Under the pieces are notes generated by a model. The model was given only the letters and a program-made list of their open reading frames with translations, made no database searches and had not been told where the DNA came from. DNA of 64,000 bases. Origin: Castanea sativa. Taxonomy: Eukaryota > Streptophyta > Magnoliopsida > Fagales > Fagaceae. The stretch is from positions 80,978,001 through 81,042,000 of the forward strand of contig NC_134013.1 in the NCBI RefSeq assembly GCF_040712315.1, given 5' to 3'. This document shows, in pieces, positions 21,826-32,140 of this stretch. Each line of letters begins with the position of its first letter. The first letter of the stretch is position 1. Position numbers and translations under genes: made by a program.

Positions 21826-23334
21826 GATGATGCGGAAGAGGATGAGGGAGAGTATGATGAGGGAGAGGAAGATGAAGTAGACGGGGCAGATGAGGAAGAA
21901 GTAGACGGGGAGGATGAGGAAGACGGAGGGAATCAGTCTGGGGGAGATGAGTTAGCAGGAGAGGACGGGGGTGCTTGCCCCTTTATCCTCCTTGCGATAT
22001 GGACGGACAATGACTTCCTCCTGACGATGACCACTAAGGTATTCAACACCCTTCGAGATCGTTACCAAATCCCTAATCATATCCCTATCTGTTTACCTAA
22101 AAAGCTTGAAAAATGCTACTTTGGGAAGACCGCGGACGTATTGACTTCCTTGGCTGAAGCCCGTCGCTTACATGCCTTTTCTCGTCAACGTAAGTTCTGA
22201 ATTTTTTATCTGCTCAATTGTCGTATGTCTTTTCCTTTTTTTTACTAACGTCTACTCCCTTTCTTGGCAGAAATGGAAGCAGGAAGGAAAAGGGCATTGG
22301 TGAGGGCAGCTACTGCGTTATGCAAACAGAAGGAGCAAGGCGGGTCTTTAGCATCAGCCTCCAAGATCATTGCTAAAGGGACGTTGAAGAGAAAAAGTGA
22401 CGGCAAAGACGTCCGTCTGAGCAAGAAGGGGACAGGCCCCACCATCGGCGATAAGCAGCTGAAACAGCAGTCACTCCCCAAAATTGGCCATAGGGTCGGT
22501 AAAGGGTTGATGATGGGGAAGGGCCCATCGTTCAAGCGTCGTTCGCAGGCTGCTTACATACAAGGACCACACCATCCAGATGGTTGATTCAATCATCAAG
22601 GAGATGGACCTGGATCCTTGCGCCGACCAGATCACAGAGGATTTGGGAGCGTCTAGCCTCTTTGACTTGTCCAGGGTATGTTCCTTTTTAATTCATTGCG
22701 TTATATGTTTTCTCTACATTCTTTTCCAGACGGATGTTTAGACATAGGCGTTGGTGCGGATGAGGGCGCTTCAAGACTGATGCGTTGCCAACGAAGGAGT
22801 GATCTGTTGGTTCCGCAAGTGTCAGGAGATCGAGAACAAGGAACGAGACCAATACAAGGAGGCCATCCGTACACTCAACGAGGGGCTGACACTCATAACC
22901 GTGAAGCTAAAGGAGGAACCCCATCTCTGAGAAGAGGCGGAGAAGGCAAAGACTTACTTGACGACGGAGTTGGCTGCTTTTCATAAGCAGACAGAGAAAG
23001 CTAAAGCTGATGCCTTCGCAGAGTTCAGGATCTCCCAGCCTTTCTTCGATGCTTGCAATGTCTACTATGGCGATGGATTTGACGACTACCTAAAACAAGT
23101 TGGGTCCGTCTACCCTGATCTGGACTTGTCCAAGATCATAGATGACACCGTGCCGCAGACACCCAGAACAGACAACACCATCAGTGATGAGCCCGACGAC
23201 TCTTCCCACACAGTTGAGCAGGAGGAAAGGTCGACGGTGTGGTCATTGCTTAGCCTGCTCCTGAGAGCATTGTTACACTTGTGGTCCCATCTACGGTGGA
23301 GTCGTTGGTTGAGGGTGGTTAAAGCATTATGAAC
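21826..23334 (+). pseudogene. Antisense extra gene (aORF) of Tat element 2, with intron-like gaps
   Basis: This lies on the + strand while the element's pol is on the minus strand. An acidic stretch rich in Asp/Glu (about 21830-21970) leads to TTKVFNTLRDRYQIPNHIPI and a basic C-terminal segment. An apparent 81-nt intron (22190-22270, GTAAGT...TTGGCAG) separates it from the next block (MEAGRKRALVRAATALCKQK, about 22273). A second apparent gap at 22676-22729 has GTATGT...TTCCAG. The last block (22958-23332) contains the conserved-looking YYGDGFDDYLKQVGSVYPDL. The N-terminal domain seen in element 1 is missing, so the gene is truncated. Function unknown. Confidence 0.7.
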
Positions 23335-23555
23335 TAGATAGTTTTAGATGTCCTTCCGTCATAGTTCTTTTGTAATTTTTAACTTAAGCATTTTATCTTA
23401 CTTTTCAAATAATAGCGAATGCCCCTTTGTTTTTGGGTTTTGATGTAAACATTTTACCCTCTATGGGCTTTTATTTACTGTCGTTTTCGTATCTATATCC
23501 GTCGTTTATTTTTACTTGTTGTTTGAATATGCCTTTGCCATATGTGGGTTTTTCA
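23335..23555. other. Spacer after aORF of Tat element 2
   Basis: T-rich non-coding sequence directly after the antisense gene and before the minisatellite. No feature seen. Confidence 0.4.
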
Positions 23556-23564
23556 TCTACCCGT

Positions 23565-24060
23565 CTGTTTCGTAGGACTTAGGTTAATTTCTAAGGACCC
23601 TATGCCTGTCGGCATCTGTGGTCGCTTGTCCACCTTAGAGGTTGGACGAGGTAGAATTCTTAAGACCAAGCACCCGTTGATGTCTGTGGTTGTTTGTCCA
23701 CCTCATAGGTCCGTAGGTAGGACTTCAAATATTTTTTAAGGACCAAATACCCGTCAGTATCCGTGGTCGTCCGTCCACCCTGTAGGCCCGTAGGTAGGAC
23801 TTAGAATATTTTTTGAGGACTAGGTACCCGTCGGTATTCGTGATCATCCGTCCACCCCGTAGGTAGGACTTAAAATATTTTTTAAGGACCAAGTACCCGT
23901 TGGTATCCGTGGCCATCCGTCCACCCCGTAGGCCTGTAGGTAGGACTTATAATATTTTTTGAGAACCAGGTACCCATCGGTATTCCTGGCCATCCATCCA
24001 CCTCGTATGTAGGACTTAGGATATTTTGAGGACTAAGTACCCGTTGGTTTTGTAGTTTTT
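23565..24060 (-). repeat. Minisatellite of ~80-100-bp units between pol and antisense gene (Tat element 2)
   Basis: At least six diverged units containing 'gtaggtaggactta', 'atattttttaaggacc', 'tacccgtcggtat' and 'cgtccgtccaccccgtagg'. The placement matches that of the 150-bp minisatellite in Tat element 1, but the sequence is unrelated. It looks like an independent amplification in the same slot of the element. Confidence 0.88.
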
Positions 24061-24389
24061 AAGGAACTCGTTTGGTTTTTCAACCTGTCACTTTTAGTAA
24101 GAATATTCCAAGCTGACTGTGATCCGTCCACTTTACAAGTTGGACTTAGTAGATTTTCAAGGTATACATGGTCCATCCACTAAAAGACAAACGTACCCGC
24201 ACCTTTATTGGAAAGTATACATTTGCACATACTGTTGTTGAATAACTCCTCTTATTATGGTAAAACAAATGCATAAACCACATACTGTTTGAAAACTACA
24301 TCAAAATTGACTCTTGGGCAGAAAATACTGCAAATAAAGATAAAAAATAGACTAGGAGTAAGAAGTGGTAGCTCGTATGTTCTAACGTC

Positions 24390-25560
24390 TACTAGTAATA
24401 TTTCTTTAGGTGCTCGGTGTTGCATGGGTGATGCAACTCTTGACCGTCGAGTGTTTCCAGGTGATAGGTGTCTTTCCTTTGCCACAAAGTGATTCTGTAA
24501 GGTCCTTCCCAATTAGGCCCTAACTTTCCTTGGGAGGGATCTCTTGTGGCGCTCGTCACCTTTCTCAAGACTAGGTCTTTAATTTGAAAGTCTCTGTGCC
24601 TGACTTTGGAATTGTAGTGCTTGGCCATGAGGTCTTGGTATCGTGCTAACCTTTGTTCGGTTATTGCTCTGACCTCATCCACTAGGTCCAACTGTAGGTG
24701 TACGGCCTCATCATTCTTACTTTCATCATGGTTCTCTACTCTAAAGTTTGTGAGTCCAACCTCAGTAGAGATAACAATTTCGCTCCCGTACGCTAGTCAA
24801 AAGGGTGTTTCCCCTGTAGGTGTTCTTACTGTCGTCCTGTATGCCAATAGTATGCTTGGCAGCTCGTTTGGTCATATACCTTTTATCCCCTTGACCAAGG
24901 ATCGGTTCGTATGCTAGTCGGAAGGGTGTTTCTCTTGTAGGAATTCTTCTTGTCATCCTGTATGCCCATAGTACGCTTGGCAGCTCGTTTGGCCATATAC
25001 CTTTTTCCCCCTCGGGCCGAGTCTTGATGATCTTAAGCAAGGATCAGTTTGTGATCTCAACTTATCCATTAGCTTGAGGGTGTGCGGGTGAGGAGTAATT
25101 GTTCCCAATTCCTAATTGTGAGAAAAAATCCCTGAATGACTATTTTTCAAGCTGCATTCTGTTGTCCGAGACCAAGACTCTAGGGATTCTGTACCTGCAG
25201 ATAATGTTTCTCTAGATGAAGCTTCATACACTTTTCTCCATGATGATGGCTAGTGCTTCAGCTTCCACCCATTTGGTAAAGTAGTCTATACCGACCACTA
25301 GGAATTTAAGTTGTCTTATCACAGTTGGAAAAGGCCCCGCTAAAAAAGGCCACGGGGCCGTCATCAGAGTGAGCTCTTCTGTTGGCTGTCTAATGATGTT
25401 GTTGGACCTTTGACACTTGTCGCAGGTTTTAACATAAGCTTGGGTATCCTTTTGCATGGTAGGCCAATAGTATCCTACTTGGATCAGCTTGTGTACTAAA
25501 GACCGCGATCCGAAATAGTTCCCGCAGACTCCTTTGTGAACTTCCCTCATGACATAGTTT
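24390..25560 (-). pseudogene. Integrase of Tat element 2, disrupted, with internal duplication
   Basis: Minus strand. A zinc-finger block (HKGVCGNYFGSRSLVHK ... CDKCQR) lies at 25550-25420, followed by the core start (GIDYFTKWVEAEAL). The second Asp is retained as VSDN near 25165. The core is then broken by stops. A segment of about 119 bp is tandemly duplicated (about 24788-24900 and 24907-25015). The C-terminal motif GKLGPNWEGPYRI lies in the 24691-24392 frame, ending LKKYY. It is not a functional integrase. Confidence 0.85.
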
Positions 25561-25589
25561 GCTTCTTCGGTGGTTAGGCATCTTAGGTA

Positions 25590-26348
25590 CGGACGGAAAA
25601 ATCCTTTTTTATACAGGATGTCGTGCTGCCTGAACCCTTAACTTCCTCGCGGCCTCTTTTTCGTCGGGTACTATGCCGTCTCTCAAATATGAGATTATTG
25701 GTGTGGTCCAGTTGCCTTCCGGACCCATTTCCTATACAACCATGCCATCTATCACGGGCAAAAGTTGAACGAAAAAAAAGTACCTTATTAGAGATGAGCA
25801 TGTGTTCTGCTGACGCAGCCTTGGCAAGACAGTCTGTTTACTCGTTCTCTTCCCTTGGGATTTGAACAAACTTGGCCTGAAGGTCGTTGTTCACTCGCTT
25901 CCTTACTTGCTCTAGGTACTTCTTCATTTGTTCGCCTTTGCATTCATAGTCACCGTTCACTTGGCTCGTTACTACCTGAGAGTCGCAATGAACAATCACG
26001 CTTATGGCCCTTGCTGCTTTAGTGAGGTCAAGTCCTACCACCAAGGCTTCATACTCCGCCTCATTATTGGTTGTAGGGAAGTCAAGACAAACCATGCACT
26101 AAATCTTCCCCTTCTAGAGAGTGGATTACTATTCCCACACTGCCAGCCTGCCTATTGGACGATTTGTCCGTATGGATACTCCATTGAGGACACCCTTCTA
26201 CCCCATTGCCCTCCGTACTAGTGAATTCCGTGATGAAGTCAGCAACTATCTGTCCCTTTACTGCAATGCGCGAGCGATATTGTATGTCAAATTCGCTCAA
26301 TTCAATTGCCCATAGTGCCATCCGTCCGACGGCTTCCAGATTACTCAT
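25590..26348 (-). pseudogene. Archaeal-type RNase H of Tat element 2
   Basis: Minus strand, in two frames. The first (26348-26082) has RMALWAIELSEFDIQY, then HTDKSSNRQAGSVGIVI (first Asp). The second (26095-25838) has TTNNEAEYEALVVGLDL and VIVHCDSQVVTSQVNGDYE, giving the Glu and a further Asp. This second RNase H defines the Tat lineage. It is split by a frameshift and meets a stop at about 25838. Confidence 0.85.
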
Positions 26349-26354
26349 TGCTCT

Positions 26355-27560
26355 CTATAGGAAATTGTCCATCAGGACAACCACCGTGTGGGCTTGAAAA
26401 TAGGGCTTAAGTTTGAGAGCTGCGGTAACTAGGGCAAATGCCAGTTTTTCCATCAGGGGGTATCTTTCCTCTGAGCCCCAAAGCGCTTTGCTAATGTAGT
26501 ATACAAGCATTTGCACCCTTTCTTCTTCTATGACTAGGGTTGCACTAACCGCAGCCAGAGAGATGGCCAGGTAGAGAAACAGCTCTTCTCCAAGTTTGGA
26601 AGGACTTAGCAATGGTGGGGAAGAGAGGTATGCTTTTAAGTTCTCGAACGCCTGTTGACACTCGACCGTCCATTCGAAGGACTTCTTCAATGTGCGAAAG
26701 AAAGGCAAGCATTTATCTGTTGCTCTCGATACGAACTTGTTCAATGTTGCTACTTTACCGTTGAGGCTTTGTACTTCCTTTACATTCTTGGGTGGTGTTA
26801 TCTCCATTATGGCCTGAATCTTGTTTAGGTTGACTTCAATGCCCCTATGAGACACCATGAACCCTAGGAATTTTCTAGCCATCACCCTGAATGCGCATTT
26901 TCTTGGATTGAGCTTCATGTTATAAGAACGGAGTGTATCTAAGGTCTCCTTGAGGTCTTCCAAATGATGATCTTCCCTTTGAATTTTTACCAGCATATTG
27001 TCCATGTAGACTTGGACATTCCTCCCAATTTGATGAGCAAACATCTTGTTCATGAGCCTCTGATATGTTGCTCCTACATTCTTGAGACTGAATGGCATTA
27101 CTTTATAACAGAAGAGGCCTTGGCTGGTGTCGAATGAAGTTTTCTCTTAATCAACCTCGTCTAGCTTGATTTGGTTATAACCGAAGAAAGCATCCATGAA
27201 ACTCAATAATTAGTGCCTCGCTGTTAAGTCTACTAAGACGTCGATCCGTGGGAGTGGGTAGCTATCTTTGGGGCAGGCCTTATTCAAGTCCGTGTAATCT
27301 ACACACATCCTCCACTTTCCGTTGGCTTTCTTGACCATTACTACATTGGCTAGCTAGTCGGGATAGTATACCTCCCTTATGAATTCTGCATCTTGCAACT
27401 TGCGGACTTCTTCCACTATAGCTCTGTCTCGCTATTGGGCAAACACTCTCTTTTTCTAGCAGATGGGGGGAAAAAAGGGCGATGCGTTCAGCCTGTGGAC
27501 CATGACTGAGGGATCGATCCCGGGAATGTCTTCGTGACTTCAGGCAAAGACATTCTAGTT
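26355..27560 (-). pseudogene. Reverse transcriptase and first RNase H of Tat element 2
   Basis: Minus strand. The longest intact frame, 27098-26355 (247 residues), begins MPFSLKNVGATYQRLMNKMF, the RT fingers/palm boundary. The catalytic box reads YMDN near 26998-27009 instead of YVDD, so the second catalytic Asp is Asn. Downstream are LNPRKCAF and KFLGFMVSHRGIEVN, then the first RNase H (LFLYLAISLAAVSATLV), which lacks an obvious set of catalytic acidic residues, as is usual for Tat. The RT N-terminus lies between 27591 and 27098 in other frames and is broken by stops. Confidence 0.88.
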
Positions 27561-27565
27561 CCTTC

Positions 27566-28330
27566 TTAAGAAGGTCGTGAGCGCTTGACAAACGGGTGGA
27601 CTGGTAAGGGTGTCAATCCTGGTCGTTCGTTCAAGTCTGGAATCATCGAGAAGTATCTCCTCCACCTCCTCAATGGCTCTGCCATCGGCCGTTGCTCTTC
27701 TATGCTCAGAGTCTGTAAATGGTCATCCATTTCTAACATTGCTATATAGCATTCGCGTGCTATCACTTGGTCTCCTCGTACCTCTCCTACCCTGTACTCG
27801 GTGAGGAATTTGATCATTAGGTGATAGGTTGAAGTCATGGCCTTCCATGAATTGAGTGTTGGTCGGCCCAGTATGGCATTGTAAGTAGATGAGTAGTCGA
27901 CGACTAGGAAAGTCACATCCTTGGTGATCTGTTGAAGGTAGTCTCCGACTGTTACAGGTAGTGTAACTGCCCCTATGGGGTATACCTTCGCGCCTTTGAA
28001 CCCAATGAGTGGTGCATTAGTAGGTACGGGCCACTCTTTCTCGATTCTCATTTACTGGAAGGCCGAGTAATACAGGATATCAACCGAGCTTCCATTATCG
28101 ACTAGGACTTGATGGGTTTTGTAGTCTCCTACCCATATGCTAATAACGAGTGCATCATCGTGGGGGTGGCAGAGATTTTGGGCATCTTCCTCTGAAAACC
28201 CAACTATGGGGTTGTCCACTCGTGCTATCTTTGGGACAAACCTCGTCAGCTGGACGTTCTGAACCATCCTAAGGTAGGTTTTTCGCACCATCCTGGTCGA
28301 GCTAGCTGTAGTGGTGCCCCCTACTATCAT
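27566..28330 (-). pseudogene. Protease region of Tat element 2
   Basis: Minus strand. The frame 28330-28052 ends in the aspartic protease loop VLVDNGSSVDILY. The next in-frame codon after ...AFQ is TAA, and the sequence resumes immediately with MRIEKEWPVPTNAPLIGF (28051-27566). A single nonsense codon therefore splits an otherwise continuous protease. The D-N-G-S triad is the usual variant of D-T/S-G in this lineage. The C-terminal AILGRPTLNSWKA flap/strand is present. Confidence 0.85.
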
Positions 28331-28334
28331 CCTT

Positions 28335-28870
28335 ATGTCTCCTAAGGGTGGTCTGGGGTGCTCACCATTCCTCTTACCAGCCTGTTCTTATGGTGGGGCG
28401 TTATCTGCTCTTTCTTTGCTGATAAATCATTGTAGCTTTCCCTGTCTGATGAGGGTCTCGATCTATTGTTTCAAGTCATAGCATTTAGATGTGTTATGAC
28501 CGTGATCATGATGAAAATGACAATACTTGTCTTTGAATCTCTTGTTGGGATCTCCCTTTAACTTGTCAGGCCACGTCAAGGTCATATCGTCCTTGATCTG
28601 CATCAAGACCTGATTGATCAGGGCAATCAATGGGATGAAATTAGTAAACCTTTCAGTGGGCGGTTTGGAGCGCCCATTCTCCCGTCAGTCTCTGAGGTCA
28701 GCCGTCCCTTTAGCTTTCCCGTCGGTATGGAACGCCTTCGTCAACTTTGGGGTCGTCCGTTGCGAGCGTTCTTTGCCATCATTCCATGAAGCCAACAACC
28801 TTGTTAGGGCCGTCGGCCCTCTTGGTATTCTGCTTGTGCTTTTACTGTCGAAAATATCCCCATCAGGAAT
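28335..28870 (-). pseudogene. gag C-terminus of Tat element 2
   Basis: Minus strand, RFTNFIPLIALINQVLMQIK followed by a zinc-binding signature YCHFHHDHGHNTSKCYDL around 28530-28480. Two in-frame stops follow. Upstream gag is absent because the element breaks off near 28870. Confidence 0.75.
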
Positions 28871-29195
28871 GTTTCATGCATTTTTAAGAATGCAAATATC
28901 GTTTTGATAAAATAAAAATGAAAATATTCTTCAATTATTTTTTAACATTCTTGATTGTGCATTTTTTTTTTCTTTTTTTAGACGTTGTTTCAATTGTTGC
29001 AAAAGCAACTAAATTTGAGCAAGAATATCATATTTCAAATCAGTTGTTTCTCATGCATATCTTAGAAAAATGACATCAAAATTTTAGTATACTTAAATAA
29101 TTAATGCACTACTTAAAATAATTAATATAACAAAATAAATGTATTTATCTTATTAGTAATCTTTTTAATTACATAGAATAAATATTACAATGTTG

Positions 29196-29252
<57 letters not shown>

Positions 29253-29442
29253 AATTGTAGTATTAATTTTACATGTCACTTAAAAGTGTTAGGAAATTTA
29301 AATGGTTACGATTAGTTTATTGAATTCACAAATATTTAATTTTTTTATGGTTTTCATGTCAATTGTTATCAAAATTATTTAAAATTAAAAAAAAGAACAT
29401 TAGAAAGAAGGTCATGTTCTAAATCTATTAATAATATTATTG
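28871..29442. other. AT-rich intergenic sequence with (AT)n microsatellite
   Basis: A long (TA) run lies at about 29201-29250. No gene seen. Confidence 0.5.
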
Positions 29443-30250
29443 TGGGCGCCAGAAACTCAATAAAAGAAAACTCTAGTTAATTTAAGAACGGTTTAATCCC
29501 TAGGTAGCTGACTTGCACAATTTATTTATCAAAAGAACAAGGTGAAAATTCCACAATGGGAAGCTTAAACAACTGACTTACCAAAGCAAGATTACAAAAA
29601 ATTACAAGCCAAGTTTTACAACTCTTTTCCTGAGATGCTAGGAGTTACAAAGAAAAGAAAAATGTCATATATCTCACTTTTTCTCTCTTCTCCCAGTTTT
29701 TATCCTCCTATTTTTTGACCTCCTCCCTTTGGTTGCCTTCCCCCTTTTATAAGCATTTTTCCTACCCTTATCCCTCAAGTTGGCCTACTCCCAATCGGAT
29801 TTTTTAGAGATATTTTCTACATCCTCCCTTGGTTCTCTCCTCTTTTTGTCATGAAACGTGACTTTTGAGGGTTGTTTGTACTATTCAAGTTGTCCTAAAT
29901 GTATTTAATGTGGAAACAATTAGGTAGAGAACCTCTCATTAATGCGGAGGTGACAACTTCTGTGATCCTTATCCTTTCAGAAGGTTTCCTGAGATGGTCT
30001 TGGTAAGAGCGTCTCCTCGGCCAAAATAGAAAGGGTGGGGTCGATCTCTTATGGTACTTCTTTCGTTTATCGAGGGTTCACCCATACTTATGATCTCGAA
30101 AAAGCGTTTCAAGGTTGACAGTATGCTCAGAACTCTACAGGAATAGTCCTGAGAGGTTTCCTGTTACTACTAATTGAAATGGGCTTGACCCATTTCCTCA
30201 AGCATGATCCTCAGAGCATTTGGGCTTCGGCCTTAAGTCATGTTCATCCC
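29443..30250. repeat. LTR-like or solo-LTR-like sequence (candidate)
   Basis: Starts TGTGGGCGCCAGAAACTC. On the minus strand this reads ...TGGCGCCCACA, a TGGCGCC-type primer-site motif. On the minus strand a TATA-type box (CTTATAAAAGGGG, near 29745) is followed 200-300 bp downstream by AATAAA-type signals. On the + strand a block 'attaatgcggaggtgac' resembles a block shared by the Tat LTRs. No matching second copy or clean target duplication was found, so limits and strand are uncertain. Confidence 0.4.
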
Positions 30251-30401
30251 TCCTCCCCACCCCCACCCCCACCCCCCATCCCCAAATTATTATTATTATT
30301 ATTCCAAATAAAAATAGTTTCTTGTATAATTTTTTTATAGAAATAATCATATAAATTCCTTTAATATAAATAATTAATGTATAACTATATATAATTAATA
30401 T

Positions 30402-30555
30402 TTTTTAATACAAGATATAATTTCTACTCTAGCCTAATCTAAGTATATATGTGTGTGAAATTTCCTCCTAAAGACTTAAACCCCGGCACTTGCCTCCCAC
30501 ACTCCACAAACACTTATACTTGTGGAGTGACTATCACACCAAGAGTGTACGGTGG
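30402..30555 (-). mobile_element. tRNA-derived SINE, family A, minus strand
   Basis: On the minus strand a box-A-like TGGTGTGATAGT (30541-30530) and box-B-like CGGGGTTTAAGTCT (30485-30472) are followed by a tail ending TCTTGTATTAAA. A 10-bp target duplication taattaatat flanks it (30392-30401 and 30556-30565). Related copies lie at 40781-40892 and 42245-42467. Confidence 0.8.
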
Positions 30556-30565
30556 TAATTAATAT

Positions 30566-31310
30566 ATTTACTTCATTATCTAATTCAATAAATTAATACT
30601 TTACTTTGATTTAAATGCAAATTTTGTTGAAATGGAATCTTAAATAATAATATAAAAAAAATCTTTAAGGAATAAAGCATATGGAATAATCTTATACTCT
30701 CCTTTGCAAGGTCTTTACTTTTATATATAAATACATAGTATATATATTGAATATTAATTTCTGCTTGCACTTGTCTATCAACTCTCTTGCATTTGTCTCT
30801 CAATATTACCATATTCCCTCATTTAGACGCGTTTTGTATTTGCATGTCAATTTTCCAAGGCTAGAATGACATGTGATATTGAATATAGGACATATTTCCA
30901 GACAACATTGTCCCAAATGTTCAACACATTGGGAATGAATTGAGCTGGCTCACAATTAAATTAGTAATTTCTTAAGGTAGCGGCCATTGTCTTGCATCTT
31001 AATCAACTTGAATGTATTGATTAATTACTAAGAAACTTAATCTATCACGTTAATACATTTCTAATTTCGTTGGTTGTGTCGCTGACAAAGTTGTCATTTG
31101 GCAACTACCATTAATTTCTTTAGCATTAATTTCCACCCTACATTTTTCTCCTATGGTATTGTTTGACATCAAGTGATGCATAATGAGTTTATATATCCTT
31201 CTATTTCATATTATGTTGCAATCCACTTCGACAAGCTCAATGTGAAAATACAACCCTATTGTTTTTTTTTTTTTTTTTTGAACCTATACTGGTGTTTAAA
31301 AACACTGCTA
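30566..31310. other. AT-rich intergenic sequence
   Basis: No gene seen. Confidence 0.5.
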
Positions 31311-31411
31311 CAGTCTATTAAAAAAAAAAAAACAATTTCAACCTATAGCAGCATTTTATAAACGCCATTATAGATTTATAGTTACAGTACAATAGTAACG
31401 TCCATAACCGT

Positions 31412-32112
31412 TGTGGGGAGTAAAAGGGCCCAAATGGGCATATGGGCCTTTGGGCTGTAACATGAAGGGTCGACCTGCTCCAGGATTAAATTCTATGAGT
31501 CGGCCCATACGCCGAGAGTCCGAGGATACAGCCGAGGACGAGCTTCTCCTCGGAAAAGCCCTAGAGAATTCAAAGTTTCATTTTGAAGGTCAAAGCACAA
31601 CTCTGGAAAGACCAGTGGTTAAAAGGGGACATCCTGAATCTTCTAGATGCACCAGTATTAAAGAAAATATCAAGAATAAAGGCTGCCACCTCAGCATTAA
31701 AGGCTCTGCACCTACCTCCCTGGCCGCATTAATGGGGAGGTGACCCCTGAACAGTGAGGTGGAAACTTCTAGTCACTGTTCAAAAAGTATCAGGGAAGGA
31801 AGTATAAAAGTGGGGTAAAGGCCAAAGAAAAAAGGGGGGGGGGGGGAAAAAACTAAGAAAGAAATTAAGAACTTGTAATCTTGAAGGAAGAAAGAGAAAT
31901 AATAAAGAAATAGTCCTCGGCTCGAGTCCGAGGAGATCCATTTGTCATTATCGTTTGTTATTTACTTGTGTTTGCTTATAAAAGCCTGTTATCAAGCTCC
32001 CAGTACGTCTAACCTAGGTTTCAAGCTCACACTCTACAAATTTTATTGTTTAAGGCTCATTGGGCTTGAGCCCGTAATTGTCTTTGGGTCCAGGTGCAAT
32101 TGTGCACTTACA
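31412..32112 (+). repeat. Solo LTR of Tat family
   Basis: 701 bp starting TGTGGGG and ending CACTTACA, with a perfect 5-bp duplication accgt (31407-31411, 32113-32117). It shares blocks with the Tat element 1 LTRs: ggccgcattaatg, aaacttctagt, acactctacaaatt, ggtgcaattgtgcacttaca. A TATA-like 'gtataaaag' lies near 31802. No internal region is present, so it arose by LTR-LTR recombination. Confidence 0.93.
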
Positions 32113-32140
32113 ACCGTCACTATAGAAAACGCCACTATAG

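Larger units (their letters stand above)
21826..28870 (-). mobile_element. Truncated Tat-lineage gypsy element, minus strand
   Basis: About 7 kb with the order (minus strand) gag C-terminus, protease, RT, RNase H, archaeal RNase H, integrase, minisatellite, antisense gene. The 5' LTR, PBS and most of gag are missing beyond about 28870, and the 3' LTR with the start of the antisense gene is missing below about 21826. The sequence outside both breaks is AT-rich and unrelated. It belongs to the same lineage as element 1 but is clearly a different family by protein sequence. Confidence 0.88.

Noticed and set aside
29443..30250. 5' LTR belonging to Tat element 2
   Set aside because: The element breaks off near 28870 in unrelated AT-rich DNA, and no matching LTR lies at its other end, so the two cannot be linked; kept only as an LTR-like candidate.
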